NCBI RefSeq assembly: GCF_013394775.1
Contig: NZ_JABXYT010000001.1
Coordinates: 324,501 to 388,500 of the forward strand
Direction: 5' to 3'
DNA: 64,000 bases
Origin: Oribacterium sp. oral taxon 102
GTDB taxonomy: Bacteria; Bacillota; Clostridia; Lachnospirales; Lachnospiraceae
Made by a program: the position numbers and the translations under genes. The notes under the pieces were generated by a model. It was not told where the DNA came from and did not search any database. It saw nothing but the letters and a program-made list of their open reading frames with translations. Numbering within the stretch: position 1 is the first letter of the stretch; every line of letters starts with the position of its first letter. Below, one piece after another: positions 40,806 to 50,040 of the stretch.

Positions 40806-42788
40806 CTAAACCCCCAACTCTTCCGGCAGTGCCTCAAAGAAAATATCCTTCCAGGCGCGTTTCAACTGTTTTTCATGAACTATATAAGGCTGTACTCCAA
40901 TATATTTTGGAACGTTATCACTGACCAGGGATTTAGCGACTGCAAGAGCAACAGCTTTTCCCTGGTCATATGGTCTCTGGGTGCTGAGCCCTTTTACAAA
41001 TCCTTGATTCATTTCTTGCGCAATCTCGAAATCCAGATCCGTGGTAAAGACAGCGATATCCGTCCGGTTCAAAGTTTTTAAGGCCTTGATGGCAAGAAGG
41101 GCCGGCCTGTCCCAGCTGACGTAAAGTGCCTGAATATCCGGATGTTCTGTGACCATTTCCAGACATACTTTGTAGGCATTTTCAATTTGAATAAATCCCT
41201 TTCTGGCAGTGATTTCAATGTTGGGATAGGACTCCCGCAATATTTTTTCGGCATAGTTATCACGCTCAGTAGTGCCGTAAAACATGGCACCGTGGATGAT
41301 AAAACCGACTTTAGCATGAGTTTTATCCTTCAGATATTCACCGATCATGCGCCCTGTGTTAGTGCCGTTTTCCCGTTCGTTGACGGAGATACAGGAGACA
41401 TAATCGTTGCGGTTGAAATTTTGCGGAACGTTGCTCAGAAAAACCAACCGTGTCATCCTGGACAGCTCCTGAAAGGCGGGGCCGGTTTCTACATCATCAC
41501 TGGGAATAGCGATTACCGCATCCGGATGCTGCATTTTGATGCTTTCAAGCTGCATGTTCTGGAGTGCCGGATCGAAATGGGCATCCATGGTAGAAATAAT
41601 GTCTATGCCATATTGTTCCAATTCATCCCGGATGCCTTTCTGGTGAAGGGCTGCCCATGCGGTTCCCGTATAGTGAAATGAGACGGCAACCTGGTAATGG
41701 CCCTTTTTCAAAAGTGCTTTTTCTTCTGTGGAGAGAGAAATGCTGTCCGGTGAAACTGCCTGCTCGCCCAGGGGACCGTTATCGATTATACGGGTGGAGT
41801 CACGCAGAACCAGATGAATATCGGCATACCGGGCAAGAGGGGATGCGGGGAGATGGTTGATACGGTCGAATAGTGCCTGTGATGCCAGTTCTGCCATCTG
41901 GCGGATATCTCTGTGAATACAGGATAGCGGCGGCGCAGTCAATTCACACCAGAGCATATCATCAAATCCGATGATGGAAATGTCACGAGGACAATCTTTT
42001 CCCAGTTCCCGAAGTGCCTTGAGCAGGAACATGGTCAGTCGGTTGCCGCCGGTGATAATGGCGGTAGGAAGATATCGGCTGATGCTTTTTTGGATGTTCA
42101 GGCTGATGAGATCGTAGGACTGATACAGACTTATCTCAGCGATGCAGGAGCTGCTCAGAGTCCGGTTGGCACACAGCAAGGCTTTTTCATATCCGGCAAT
42201 TTTTTCCTGTTTGGCAAGACTGTCTGCTTTTTCCACAAGAAACAGTACATTTTCGTGGCCGCTTTCAAAAAAATATGAGGTAGCAGATTGAAAGGCGGCA
42301 TGATAATCAAATAAGATTCTGGGAGTGGTATCATCATAAATATAACGCTCAACACAGATAAAGGGGATCCCTGATTCATAAAGAAACGAATAGTCAGAAG
42401 GATTGCTGCTGGTGGGCGAGAAAAAAATACCGATTGTTTTGGCACTGGAAATCAGGCTTTTCAGTATACTTTGTTCTTCCTCCAGATTGTCGTTGCTGAC
42501 AGCTGTGTAAAACTGGTACCTCTGGCTGGTTGCGTAAGCCTGCAGCTGGTTGCAGAGATCGCAGTAGAGAGCGCTTTTTATGTTTGGAAGAACGGCAACA
42601 ATCTGGGAACTGCGTCCGCTTCGTATTTTTTGTACTTTCTTTTTGATTTTTTCCGAATATCCACTTTCTTCAATGATAGCTTCGATTTTATCCACTAGTT
42701 CCGGGCTGACATAGCGGGTATGGTTGATAACATGTGAGACTGTAGCGATGGAGACACCGGCCCTGGCAGCAATTTCTTTAATTGTCAT
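40806..42788 (-). CDS. LacI-family regulator with two tandem sugar-binding domains
   Basis: Transcriptional regulator of 660 aa, about twice the usual LacI length. Residues 1-55 are a LacI helix-turn-helix (MTIKEIAARAGVSIATVSHV). Residues about 65-345 are a LacI-type periplasmic-binding-like domain ending with ISIIGFDDMLWCELTAPPLS. From about residue 375 a second binding-protein-like domain follows (HYQVAVSFHYTGTAWAAL, PDAVIAIPSDDVETGPAF, and a C-terminal DLDFEIAQEMNQGFVKGL), closer to RbsB-type binders. ATG 42788 with AGGGGGAA is preferred; a 13-codon extension has no ribosome site. It is divergent from the transporter operon, and two TTTACGTAAA palindromes in between are candidate operators. 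Confidence 0.85.
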   Translation of the reverse strand: MTIKEIAARAGVSIATVSHVINHTRYVSPELVDKIEAIIEESGYSEKIKKKVQKIRSGRSSQIVAVLPNIKSALYCDLCNQLQAYATSQRYQFYTAVSNDNLEEEQSILKSLISSAKTIGIFFSPTSSNPSDYSFLYESGIPFICVERYIYDDTTPRILFDYHAAFQSATSYFFESGHENVLFLVEKADSLAKQEKIAGYEKALLCANRTLSSSCIAEISLYQSYDLISLNIQKSISRYLPTAIITGGNRLTMFLLKALRELGKDCPRDISIIGFDDMLWCELTAPPLSCIHRDIRQMAELASQALFDRINHLPASPLARYADIHLVLRDSTRIIDNGPLGEQAVSPDSISLSTEEKALLKKGHYQVAVSFHYTGTAWAALHQKGIRDELEQYGIDIISTMDAHFDPALQNMQLESIKMQHPDAVIAIPSDDVETGPAFQELSRMTRLVFLSNVPQNFNRNDYVSCISVNERENGTNTGRMIGEYLKDKTHAKVGFIIHGAMFYGTTERDNYAEKILRESYPNIEITARKGFIQIENAYKVCLEMVTEHPDIQALYVSWDRPALLAIKALKTLNRTDIAVFTTDLDFEIAQEMNQGFVKGLSTQRPYDQGKAVALAVAKSLVSDNVPKYIGVQPYIVHEKQLKRAWKDIFFEALPEELGV

Positions 42789-42900
42789 AAAATTCCCCCT
42801 GATAGTTTGCGTGTGATTTACAGTCATTTTGAAATACGATCGATTTTCTAGTAACTAGTATAGCACAAAATGAAAAATGAAACGATATTCAAAATAAAAA

Positions 42901-42910
42901 TTTACGTAAA
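42901..42910. promoter_or_regulatory. Candidate LacI-type operator O1
   Basis: Palindrome TTTACGTAAA, upstream of the transporter promoter and near the regulator's own promoter. Its partner lies 167 bases away, about 16 helical turns, which would allow looping by a dimer of dimers. Confidence 0.55.
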
Positions 42911-42997
42911 AAATAAAAACCGAGTGTAGAAATTCATAAATTCACATAAAACAAGATGGTTATATCGCTGAAATTAGTGCACTTTACCAGAAAACTA

Positions 42998-43027
42998 TTG
43001 ACGGAAGTTGCTTGAAAGGAGTAATAT
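42998..43027 (+). promoter_or_regulatory. Promoter of the sugar transporter operon
   Basis: TTGACG at 42998-43003, 18-base spacer, TAATAT at 43022-43027. The predicted start is about 30 bases before the second palindrome, which would then act as a roadblock operator. Confidence 0.6.
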
Positions 43028-43064
43028 TTAGCTATCAGACAGGAGAACTCCTTCAGAAGAAGAA

Positions 43065-43080
43065 AATTTTACGTAAAATT
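43065..43080. promoter_or_regulatory. Candidate LacI-type operator O2
   Basis: Perfect 16-base palindrome AATTTTACGTAAAATT in the leader of the transporter operon, containing the same TTTACGTAAA core as O1. Confidence 0.6.
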
Positions 43081-43138
43081 AAAAATGGAACGAAAACATT
43101 TATTATCAGAGTGATAGAAAAACAGGAGGATTAAATTC

Positions 43139-44164
43139 ATGAAAAAAAGTCTTAGATTCACAGCAGCAGGTCTTTCCGTATGTATGATGGCAGCTATGTT
43201 AGCAGGATGCGGTTCTTCTAGCAGTGCGACAACTGAAGCGGCAGCAGATTCCGCAGCAGAAACAGAAGTAAAAGATGGAGAAGCTAAAAAGGGCGATTTA
43301 TCTTTTGCATTCTGTACCAATACACTGAACAATACATTCCAGAGCTCCATTGATGCAAAACTTAGCGAGCTGTGCAAGGAGAATGGAATTGCCTATACCT
43401 GTCTGGATCCGGATTACGATCTGAATAAGCAGCTGAGCCAGTTATCTGACTGTGCAAACAGCGGATATGATGCAGTATTTGTTATCCCGGTTGATTCTGC
43501 AGGTATTACTTCCGGATTAGCAGAGATTTCAGAAGCAGGCATTCCAATTTTCAATGTAGATACAGCTGTTATTGATGATGATATTGACCAGTTTGTAACA
43601 CAGTTTGCTGGAACCAATGCATATATGGCAGGTCAGCTGGTTGGCGAGCAGATGACGAAGGATTATCCGGATGGAGCTAAAATTGCAGTTCTGGATTTCC
43701 CGTCCAATGAAAGCTGCGTAGACCGTGTAAATGGCTTCCTTGAGGGCTTAGGTGATCAGAAAGACAAATTTGACATCGTAGCACAGCAGGATGGCGGTGC
43801 TGCACTGGATCAGTCCATGGGACTGGCTGAGGATATTATCACAGCAAATCCGGATCTGGAAGCATTCTTCTGTATCAATGACCCGTCTGCACTGGGTGCA
43901 GCAGCAGCCATTAAAGCAGCAAACAAAACAGGAGAAATTGGTGTATATAGCATCGATGCATCTCCGGATGGAAAACAGGCACTTCTGGATGGCGAATTTA
44001 CAGCAGTTGCATGCCAGGTTCCGCTTCAGATTGCAGAATATGCATTTGATGCAGCTGAGAAATATGTAGGCGGCGATACTGAGCTGGGTGAAAAGAAAGT
44101 ATATCTGGATTCTCATCTGGTAGAGAAGGAAGAGGCTGAGAAGACTCTGAGCGATTGGCAGTAA
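43139..44164 (+). CDS. Sugar ABC transporter substrate-binding lipoprotein (RbsB-like)
   Basis: Lipoprotein of 341 aa, Peripla_BP_4/RbsB type. Lipobox AMLAGCG with the lipid cysteine at residue 24, then a Ser/Ala/Glu tether. The binding domain starts at about residue 53 (LSFAFCTNTLNNTFQSSID) and includes YDAVFVIPVDSAGIT and FFCINDPSALGAAAAIKAA with the typical hinge strands. First gene of the operon, after AACAGGAGGATTAAATTC. The ligand is probably fructose or a short fructoside, judged from the GH32-like enzyme and kinase downstream. Confidence 0.9.
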   Translation: MKKSLRFTAAGLSVCMMAAMLAGCGSSSSATTEAAADSAAETEVKDGEAKKGDLSFAFCTNTLNNTFQSSIDAKLSELCKENGIAYTCLDPDYDLNKQLSQLSDCANSGYDAVFVIPVDSAGITSGLAEISEAGIPIFNVDTAVIDDDIDQFVTQFAGTNAYMAGQLVGEQMTKDYPDGAKIAVLDFPSNESCVDRVNGFLEGLGDQKDKFDIVAQQDGGAALDQSMGLAEDIITANPDLEAFFCINDPSALGAAAAIKAANKTGEIGVYSIDASPDGKQALLDGEFTAVACQVPLQIAEYAFDAAEKYVGGDTELGEKKVYLDSHLVEKEEAEKTLSDWQ

Positions 44165-44290
44165 TATCCGGATGTTTCTGCAGGCGTTCTGGCCGGGAAC
44201 GGCAGAAACGGATCGTAAAAAAACGATAAAACAGACAAATGCGGCGATGGTTTCATTGCCGCATTTCTATAAAGAAATACGGAGGGTTTT

Positions 44291-45799
44291 GTGGGAAAAA
44301 CAATTCTGGAAATGATAGACATAAAGAAAAGTTTTTCCGGGATCTATGCATTATCAGGGATCAATTTTTCCCTGGAAATGGGCGAGGTTCATGCGCTTTT
44401 AGGAGAGAACGGAGCGGGAAAATCGACGCTTATCAAGGTCCTTGGAGGAATTTATAAGCCGGACAGTGGAAAAATCAGAATCAATGGTCAGGATGTGGAG
44501 ATAAATGGTGTTTCCGATGCACAGGAAAAAGGAATCGGAATCATTCATCAGGAGATTGTGTTGGTGCCGTATCTGACAGTTGCACAGAATATTTTTCTGG
44601 GAAGAGAAATAAAGACAAAGTTTGGCACTGTGGATATGAAAGAAACAAACCGCAGAGCCGGAGAGATGCTGGCGAATCTGGGTGTGAATATTCAGCCGGA
44701 TACACTGGTAGAGACATTGACCATTGCCCAGCAGCAGATGGTGGAAATTGTAAAAGCAGTTTCCTTTGATGGAAGAATTATCGTAATGGATGAACCGACT
44801 TCGTCACTTTCCAACGATGAGGTGGAGCAGTTATTTGGCATTATTGAGAGATTAAAAGAGAAACAGGTAAGTATTATATATATTTCCCATCGTATGGAGG
44901 AATTATTCCGGATTTCGGATCGGGTTACCATCATCCGGGATGGCGCTTATGTGGGAACAAAGAAAACATCGGAAACCAATGCCAATGAATTGGTTGCGAT
45001 GATGGTAGGACGCGAGCTTCAAAGTTTTTATGCAAGAGATTACAATGATTTGGAACAGGCAGAAACTGCACTGGAGGTAAAGAATCTGACCTGTGAAGGT
45101 GTATTTTCGGATATTAGTTTCCGGGTTAGAAAAGGAGAAATCCTTGGATTTGCAGGTCTGGTGGGAGCCGGACGAAGCGAGATCATGGAATGTATCTTTG
45201 GAGCCAGAAAATATCAGAGTGGCAGCGTCCTTTTAAAGGGGAAAGAAGTTCATTTTTCAACTCCGATTCAGGCAATCAAAGCAGGAGTCGGTCTGGTACC
45301 GGAGGACCGGAAAAAACAGGGTCTGGTACTGGGAAATACGGTTGGATTCAACCTGACATTAGCTTCTATTGATTCCTATATCAATGGAGTGGCGATCAGC
45401 GATCGGAAATGTCAGGAAGTGATTGATTATTATAAAGAGAAACTTCGTATCAGGGCAGTGGCAAACCGGGTGGAACTGGTGGAAGCAGGAAGCCTTTCCG
45501 GTGGAAATCAGCAGAAGATTGTTCTCGGAAAATGGCTGGCAATTAAACCGGATGTGCTTATTCTGGATGAACCGACCAGAGGCGTAGATGTAAATGCTAA
45601 ATTTGAGATATATTCGGTTATCAATGAACTGGCAAAAGAAGGAATAGCAATCATTATGGTATCCAGTGAATTACCGGAAATCATCAATATGTGCGACAAC
45701 GTATGTATTATTAAGGCCGGTAAGATGCCAGGAATGCTTGGAAAAGATGAGCTGGATCAGGAAAGAATTATGCAGTTTGCAGCGGGAGGCGAAGAATGA
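44291..45799 (+). CDS. Sugar ABC transporter ATP-binding protein (RbsA-like)
   Basis: ATPase with two fused domains, 502 aa, RbsA/MglA type. GTG start at 44291 after ACGGAGGG. Domain 1 has Walker A GENGAGKSTLIKVL and Walker B IIVMDEPTSSLSN. Domain 2 has the degenerate A-loop GLVGAGRSEIME, signature LSGGNQQKIVLGKWL, and LILDEPTRGVDV. The stop overlaps the permease start (ATGA). The 126-base gap before the gene, compared with tight coupling after it, fits higher expression of the binding protein. Confidence 0.92.
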   Translation: MGKTILEMIDIKKSFSGIYALSGINFSLEMGEVHALLGENGAGKSTLIKVLGGIYKPDSGKIRINGQDVEINGVSDAQEKGIGIIHQEIVLVPYLTVAQNIFLGREIKTKFGTVDMKETNRRAGEMLANLGVNIQPDTLVETLTIAQQQMVEIVKAVSFDGRIIVMDEPTSSLSNDEVEQLFGIIERLKEKQVSIIYISHRMEELFRISDRVTIIRDGAYVGTKKTSETNANELVAMMVGRELQSFYARDYNDLEQAETALEVKNLTCEGVFSDISFRVRKGEILGFAGLVGAGRSEIMECIFGARKYQSGSVLLKGKEVHFSTPIQAIKAGVGLVPEDRKKQGLVLGNTVGFNLTLASIDSYINGVAISDRKCQEVIDYYKEKLRIRAVANRVELVEAGSLSGGNQQKIVLGKWLAIKPDVLILDEPTRGVDVNAKFEIYSVINELAKEGIAIIMVSSELPEIINMCDNVCIIKAGKMPGMLGKDELDQERIMQFAAGGEE

Positions 45800-46785
45800 T
45801 GAACGAAAAGAAATCGACAGCAGGCAATTCTATATTGTCTGTGTTTACAGGAAATACGGGAATTATTGGAGTACTTGTGATTTTGTGTGTGATTGTTGCT
45901 CTGGCAACGGATAAATTCCTGACACCTGGCAATATTATTTCCGTACTCAGACAGATTTCAATCAACACATACATTGCATTGGGAATGACATTAATTATTA
46001 TTCTTGGACATATCGATCTGGCAGTAGGAGCGATCGTGGCGATGAGCGGTACCTTAACCGTTGGTTTCGTTGTAAACCAGGGAATGCCGATTGGCGTGGC
46101 AATTGCAGCCGGAATTGCAATCGGAATCCTGGCTGGTCTGATTGATGGTGTAGTTGTATCGAAATTCCGGGTTCCGGCATTCATTATTACCATGGCAATG
46201 ATGAATGTCTGCAATGGTATTGCCTATGTCTATTCAGGCGGACAGTCTACCCGTATTACAGATAAATTCTTTATTGCAATCGGTACAGGATATCTGTTTA
46301 ACATCATTCCTCTTCCGGTAGTATATATGATTATTTTAATTGCAGTCTTCAGCTTTCTGCTTTCAAAGACAAAATTTGGTACTTACGTATATGCGATTGG
46401 TGGAAATAGAGAGGCAGCACGTCTTTCGGGTGTTCCGATTAAAAAAGTAGAGATTATCGTATTTACACTTTCAGGAGCATTGGCTGCCTTTGCCGGTCTG
46501 GTGTTAGCGTCCAGAATGTATTCCGGACAGCCTTCAGTCGGAAGCGGCTATGAGATGGATGCGATTGCAGCCTGCGTACTGGGTGGAACATCCATGGCAG
46601 GCGGCCGCGGACGCATCAGCGGCACTGTTTTTGGAGCAATGGTAATTGGTATTATTTCCAATGGTCTGAACCTGATTGGTGTCAGCTCCTATTGGCAGCT
46701 CATTGTAAAAGGCCTGATTATTGCCTGCGCAGTTGTTCTGGATTCCCAGAAAGGAAATCTGGCACTTTTAAGAAAGAAGAAATAG
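45796..46785 (+). CDS. Sugar ABC transporter permease (RbsC-like)
   Basis: Membrane permease, 329 aa, BPD_transp_2 family, about nine to ten hydrophobic spans. Family motifs: GMTLIIILGHIDLAVGAIVA, and GGNREAARLSGVPIKKVEII as the cytoplasmic coupling loop, and AACVLGGTSMAGGRGRISGT. It starts inside the end of the ATPase gene; a second ATG follows immediately. The homodimer should form the channel for the RbsB-like binder. Confidence 0.92.
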   Translation: MMNEKKSTAGNSILSVFTGNTGIIGVLVILCVIVALATDKFLTPGNIISVLRQISINTYIALGMTLIIILGHIDLAVGAIVAMSGTLTVGFVVNQGMPIGVAIAAGIAIGILAGLIDGVVVSKFRVPAFIITMAMMNVCNGIAYVYSGGQSTRITDKFFIAIGTGYLFNIIPLPVVYMIILIAVFSFLLSKTKFGTYVYAIGGNREAARLSGVPIKKVEIIVFTLSGALAAFAGLVLASRMYSGQPSVGSGYEMDAIAACVLGGTSMAGGRGRISGTVFGAMVIGIISNGLNLIGVSSYWQLIVKGLIIACAVVLDSQKGNLALLRKKK

Positions 46786-46811
46786 TTTTTTGATAGAGAA
46801 GGAGAGCAGAT

Positions 46812-48287
46812 ATGGACTTTTTCAGAAAAATGTCATTTGCGGATTCCACCGGTGATGCGATTCCGTTTTATCATGAAGGCAAATATCATATTTTTTCACT
46901 GACATCCCCGCCAGGAACCACGGTATATCCGGCGAGATTGCGTACTACCTGGAGCCACTCCGTTTCAGAGGATCTGGTGCACTGGGAGGAGCTGCCGACG
47001 GCACTGTATCCGGGTGAGGGCGATGAGCCGGATGCTTCCGGTGTATGGACGGGTTCTGTTATCTACGGCGAAGGAAAGTATCATGCATTTTATACTGGAT
47101 ATTGCCTGACCGCTGAGTATCAGCAGACGATTTGCCATGCGACGAGCGAGGACGGTATTACCTGGACGAAGGATGCGGCAAACCCGGTTATCACGCCGAT
47201 GATAGAGTTATATGAAAAGCTTGACTGGCGCGACCCCTATGTATTTTATAACGAGGAAGATAAATGTTACTGGATCCTGATTTCAGCCAGAAGACTGGAT
47301 ATGCCGGTTACAAGAAGAGGCTGTATCGTGCTGTATCGTTCGAAGGATCTGGTAAATTGGGAGTACTATGGTTCGTTATATTCGGCAGGCAACACCAATT
47401 GTCCGGAGTGCAGTGAGATGTATAAAATAGGTGATACCTGGTATCTTTCCTACTCCCGTTTTTCCGAATTCGTGAATACCATCTATCGTACATCCAAGTC
47501 TCCATTTGGACCGTGGAAAAAGACAAAGAAGGATGGCATCGGAGGACGCCGTTTCTATGCAGCAAAATCCATGCAGGATGATAATGGACGCCGTTTCTAT
47601 TTCGCCTGGGCACACGATCGGGCGGAAAACAGTGACCGCGGTGAGTGGTACTGGGGCGGAACCTTCTGTATTCCTCATGAGGTAGTTGCAACGGAAGATG
47701 GTCAGCTGGATGTGAAGCTTCCGGAAGAATATGTAGCCTGCTTTAGGGAAAAGGTTGATTGGAAATATCTTCCGGTTATGGGAGAATATAAGCTCTATGG
47801 AGATACAACCGTTGAACTGGATGGCTGTGGAACAACTTCATATGGTTTTCTGGAACAGCCGGAAGAAAAGTTTCTGTTTACAGGTACGGTTATTCCCAAA
47901 GAGGCAAATGATTCCTTTGGCATTTTGTTAAAATCAGATCGGGAGGCAAGCGGATGCCTGTTCCTGGAGTTTGATGTGGCCATGCAGCGTGTATCGCTTC
48001 TGTCCCTGCCGATGGGAGTGGATCCGTTCTGGGAGCAGTCCTGTCAGGCAGTTCCGAAGGCAACCGAACCGGGACCGGATGGCGTGCGCGTGGCAGAGAA
48101 AACCTTTGCCATCGAAAATGGTGCGGCGATTGACGTTAAGATTTCGGTGGACCATGACATGGTAGAAGTGTTCGTGGACGAGCAGGTGGCATTTACCTAT
48201 CGTATTTTCCGGAAACCGGAGTATGAAATCGGTCTGCTGGCACAGGATGCGAAAGTAGAATTTGCAAATATAGCGATTCGGAAGTAG
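46812..48287 (+). CDS. GH32-like glycosidase (probable fructosidase), atypical N-terminal motif
   Basis: Glycoside hydrolase of clan GH-J, 491 aa, with no signal peptide, so intracellular. I see the five-bladed propeller landmarks: WRDPYVF (transition-state Asp, residue 141) and NCPECSEMY with the acid/base Glu at residue 199. A C-terminal beta-sandwich (about 330-491) follows, with DHDMVEVFVDEQVAFTYR. The canonical GH32 WMNDPNG is missing; the equivalent place reads FADSTGDAIPFYHEGKYH, with Asp15 as the likely nucleophile. It is thus a divergent GH32 or GH32/43-like member. The kinase next door and the ABC importer suggest it splits an imported short fructoside. Confidence 0.8.
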   Translation: MDFFRKMSFADSTGDAIPFYHEGKYHIFSLTSPPGTTVYPARLRTTWSHSVSEDLVHWEELPTALYPGEGDEPDASGVWTGSVIYGEGKYHAFYTGYCLTAEYQQTICHATSEDGITWTKDAANPVITPMIELYEKLDWRDPYVFYNEEDKCYWILISARRLDMPVTRRGCIVLYRSKDLVNWEYYGSLYSAGNTNCPECSEMYKIGDTWYLSYSRFSEFVNTIYRTSKSPFGPWKKTKKDGIGGRRFYAAKSMQDDNGRRFYFAWAHDRAENSDRGEWYWGGTFCIPHEVVATEDGQLDVKLPEEYVACFREKVDWKYLPVMGEYKLYGDTTVELDGCGTTSYGFLEQPEEKFLFTGTVIPKEANDSFGILLKSDREASGCLFLEFDVAMQRVSLLSLPMGVDPFWEQSCQAVPKATEPGPDGVRVAEKTFAIENGAAIDVKISVDHDMVEVFVDEQVAFTYRIFRKPEYEIGLLAQDAKVEFANIAIRK

Positions 48288-48303
48288 AATTTTGTGAGAG
48301 ACA

Positions 48304-48351
48304 AATGGATGTGGCTGGCTGCCTGGAAGAGGGCTGGCTGGCACATCCATT
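48304..48351 (+). other. Hairpin between the glycosidase and kinase genes
   Basis: Arms AATGGATGTG (48304-48313) and CACATCCATT (48342-48351) enclose a GGCTGGCT-rich loop. No T-tract follows. It could lower kinase expression relative to the upstream genes or stabilise the message. Confidence 0.5.
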
Positions 48352-48376
48352 GTACATATAACTTGTAATACGGAGA

Positions 48377-49348
48377 ATGATTCGTATGAGAATAAAAGCG
48401 GATATCACAGCGCTGGGAGAGCTTCTGATTGATTTTACTCCAGCAGGCGTTTCACAACAGGGAATGCGTCTGTTTGAGCAGAATCCGGGAGGTGCACCGG
48501 CCAACATGCTGGCAGCCGCTGCTAAGTTTGGATTAAAAACAGCGTTTATCGGAAAAGTGGGCCGGGATATGCATGGTGATTTTCTGAGGGAAACCCTTGT
48601 GAAAGCCGGGATCAATACAGAAAATCTCATACAGGATGACAGGTATTTTACTACATTGGCCTTTGTCAGTCTGAAAGAAAACGGAGAGCGGGAGTTTTCA
48701 TTTTCCCGTAAACCGGGAGCAGATACACAGCTTTGCATGAAAGAAGTTGATAAGAGTATTTTGGAAAATACAAGAGTTTTTCATGTTGGTTCCCTGTCTC
48801 TGACCGATGATCCATCCCGGACGGCAACCTATGAAGCACTCAATCTGGCCAAGAGCAGCGGTGCCCTTATCTCCTATGATCCAAATTACCGGGCAGCGTT
48901 GTGGAGCGATGCAGAGACAGCCCAGCTTCGGATGCAGTCGGTGATCTCCTATGTGGATATCATGAAGATATCAGATGAAGAGACGGCGCTTCTGACTCCT
49001 TATGAGGATCCGGAAGAAGCACTTCGATACCTGATTCGTCAGGGGGTTCGATTGGCAGCAGTTACCCTTGGCCGGGATGGTGCATTGATTGGAAATGCAA
49101 ATGGAATTGTAAAAGCAGAAGGTTTTTCATCTCAGGTGGTGGATACAACCGGTGCCGGAGATTCCTTCTGGGGCGGTTTCACTGCATCTTTCCTTCAGGC
49201 AGAAACAGAACCGGAACACCTGACCCGCGGACAGATGATAGAATTTGGCCGTGTGGGAAATGCGGTGGCAAGCTTGTGCGTGGAACACCGCAGCGGAATC
49301 TCGGCTATTCCGGAGATGGAGGAGATTAAAGAGAGGCTGGGAAAATAG
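48377..49348 (+). CDS. PfkB-family sugar kinase (probable fructokinase)
   Basis: Carbohydrate kinase of the ribokinase/PfkB family, 323 aa. Signature 1 region GGAPANMLAAAAKFGLKTAF, signature 2 DTTGAGDSFWGGF with the catalytic Asp, and the N-terminal ITALGELLIDF. The N-terminus resembles bacterial fructokinases (ScrK/FrK of PfkB type). Start ATG 48377, or ATG 48386 three codons on; neither has a strong ribosome site. It would phosphorylate the sugar freed by the GH32-like enzyme. It ends the operon; its terminator is split by the second IS copy. Confidence 0.88.
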   Translation: MIRMRIKADITALGELLIDFTPAGVSQQGMRLFEQNPGGAPANMLAAAAKFGLKTAFIGKVGRDMHGDFLRETLVKAGINTENLIQDDRYFTTLAFVSLKENGEREFSFSRKPGADTQLCMKEVDKSILENTRVFHVGSLSLTDDPSRTATYEALNLAKSSGALISYDPNYRAALWSDAETAQLRMQSVISYVDIMKISDEETALLTPYEDPEEALRYLIRQGVRLAAVTLGRDGALIGNANGIVKAEGFSSQVVDTTGAGDSFWGGFTASFLQAETEPEHLTRGQMIEFGRVGNAVASLCVEHRSGISAIPEMEEIKERLGK

Positions 49349-49438
49349 AATAAAATTAAGAAGGGGCTGTCGCACTAAATGAATGTACCGACCCCCAATT
49401 GTTAGACGATAATCTAACGATTGGAGGTCGGTATTTTT

Positions 49439-50017
49439 ATGGCTAAATATAGCTATGAATTTAAGAAACAGATTGTTCTAGAATACTTGAAAGGCGATGG
49501 TTCATATCTCTGTCTATCGAATAAGCACGGTATATCCAACCAGGCTCAATTACAAAAATGGGTAGCTGCCTATAAAAAGTTTGGTGATGATGGTTTAAAA
49601 AGATCACGCAATCAAAAGATTTACTCTTTCGAAGAGAAGTTTTCTATAGTAGAGTCTTATTTAACAAGTGAACTCTCATATCAGGAGCTGGCTCTACAAG
49701 TTGGGATTAATAATCCTGCGTTGGTTAATCGATGGGTCAATGAGTTTAAAGCTGCCGGGCCTGATGCTTTGAGAACGCACAAGAAAGGCCGAAAGAAAAC
49801 ATTGAGTAAATCAAAAGACAGTAAGCGAGCTCAGGAAATCCAGGAAGCTAAGGTTGATACCAGTGCAGAGCACGTCCGGGAACTAGAGGATGAACTTCTT
49901 AAGCTCCGTATTGAGAATGCTTTTTTAAAAGAACTGAGGAGGCTGCGTTTAGTGGACAAAGCAAAAATGAGAGATGCGCACGGATCATCTTCAGTCTCCG
50001 AAGACAGTTCAAACTGA
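49439..50017 (+). CDS. IS3-family transposase OrfA (copy 2)
   Basis: Same 192-aa protein as in copy 1: two helix-turn-helix domains and a C-terminal coiled coil, with the same hairpin-masked GGAGGT before the ATG and the same T TTT TTA slippery site. Without an intact orfB it cannot make a full transposase, but free OrfA often acts as an inhibitor in IS3 elements. Confidence 0.88.
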   Translation: MAKYSYEFKKQIVLEYLKGDGSYLCLSNKHGISNQAQLQKWVAAYKKFGDDGLKRSRNQKIYSFEEKFSIVESYLTSELSYQELALQVGINNPALVNRWVNEFKAAGPDALRTHKKGRKKTLSKSKDSKRAQEIQEAKVDTSAEHVRELEDELLKLRIENAFLKELRRLRLVDKAKMRDAHGSSSVSEDSSN

Positions 50018-50040
50018 AAGACCTTCTCTCATACACCGAG

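Larger units (their letters stand above)
42789..43138. other. Divergent control region of the sugar island
   Basis: No gene. It contains a probable -10 box for the regulator on the minus strand (TATACT, 42856-42861), the first palindrome (42901-42910), the plus-strand promoter (42998-43027), the second palindrome (43065-43080) and the ribosome site of the binding-protein gene. The sequence is strongly AT-rich. Confidence 0.65.
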
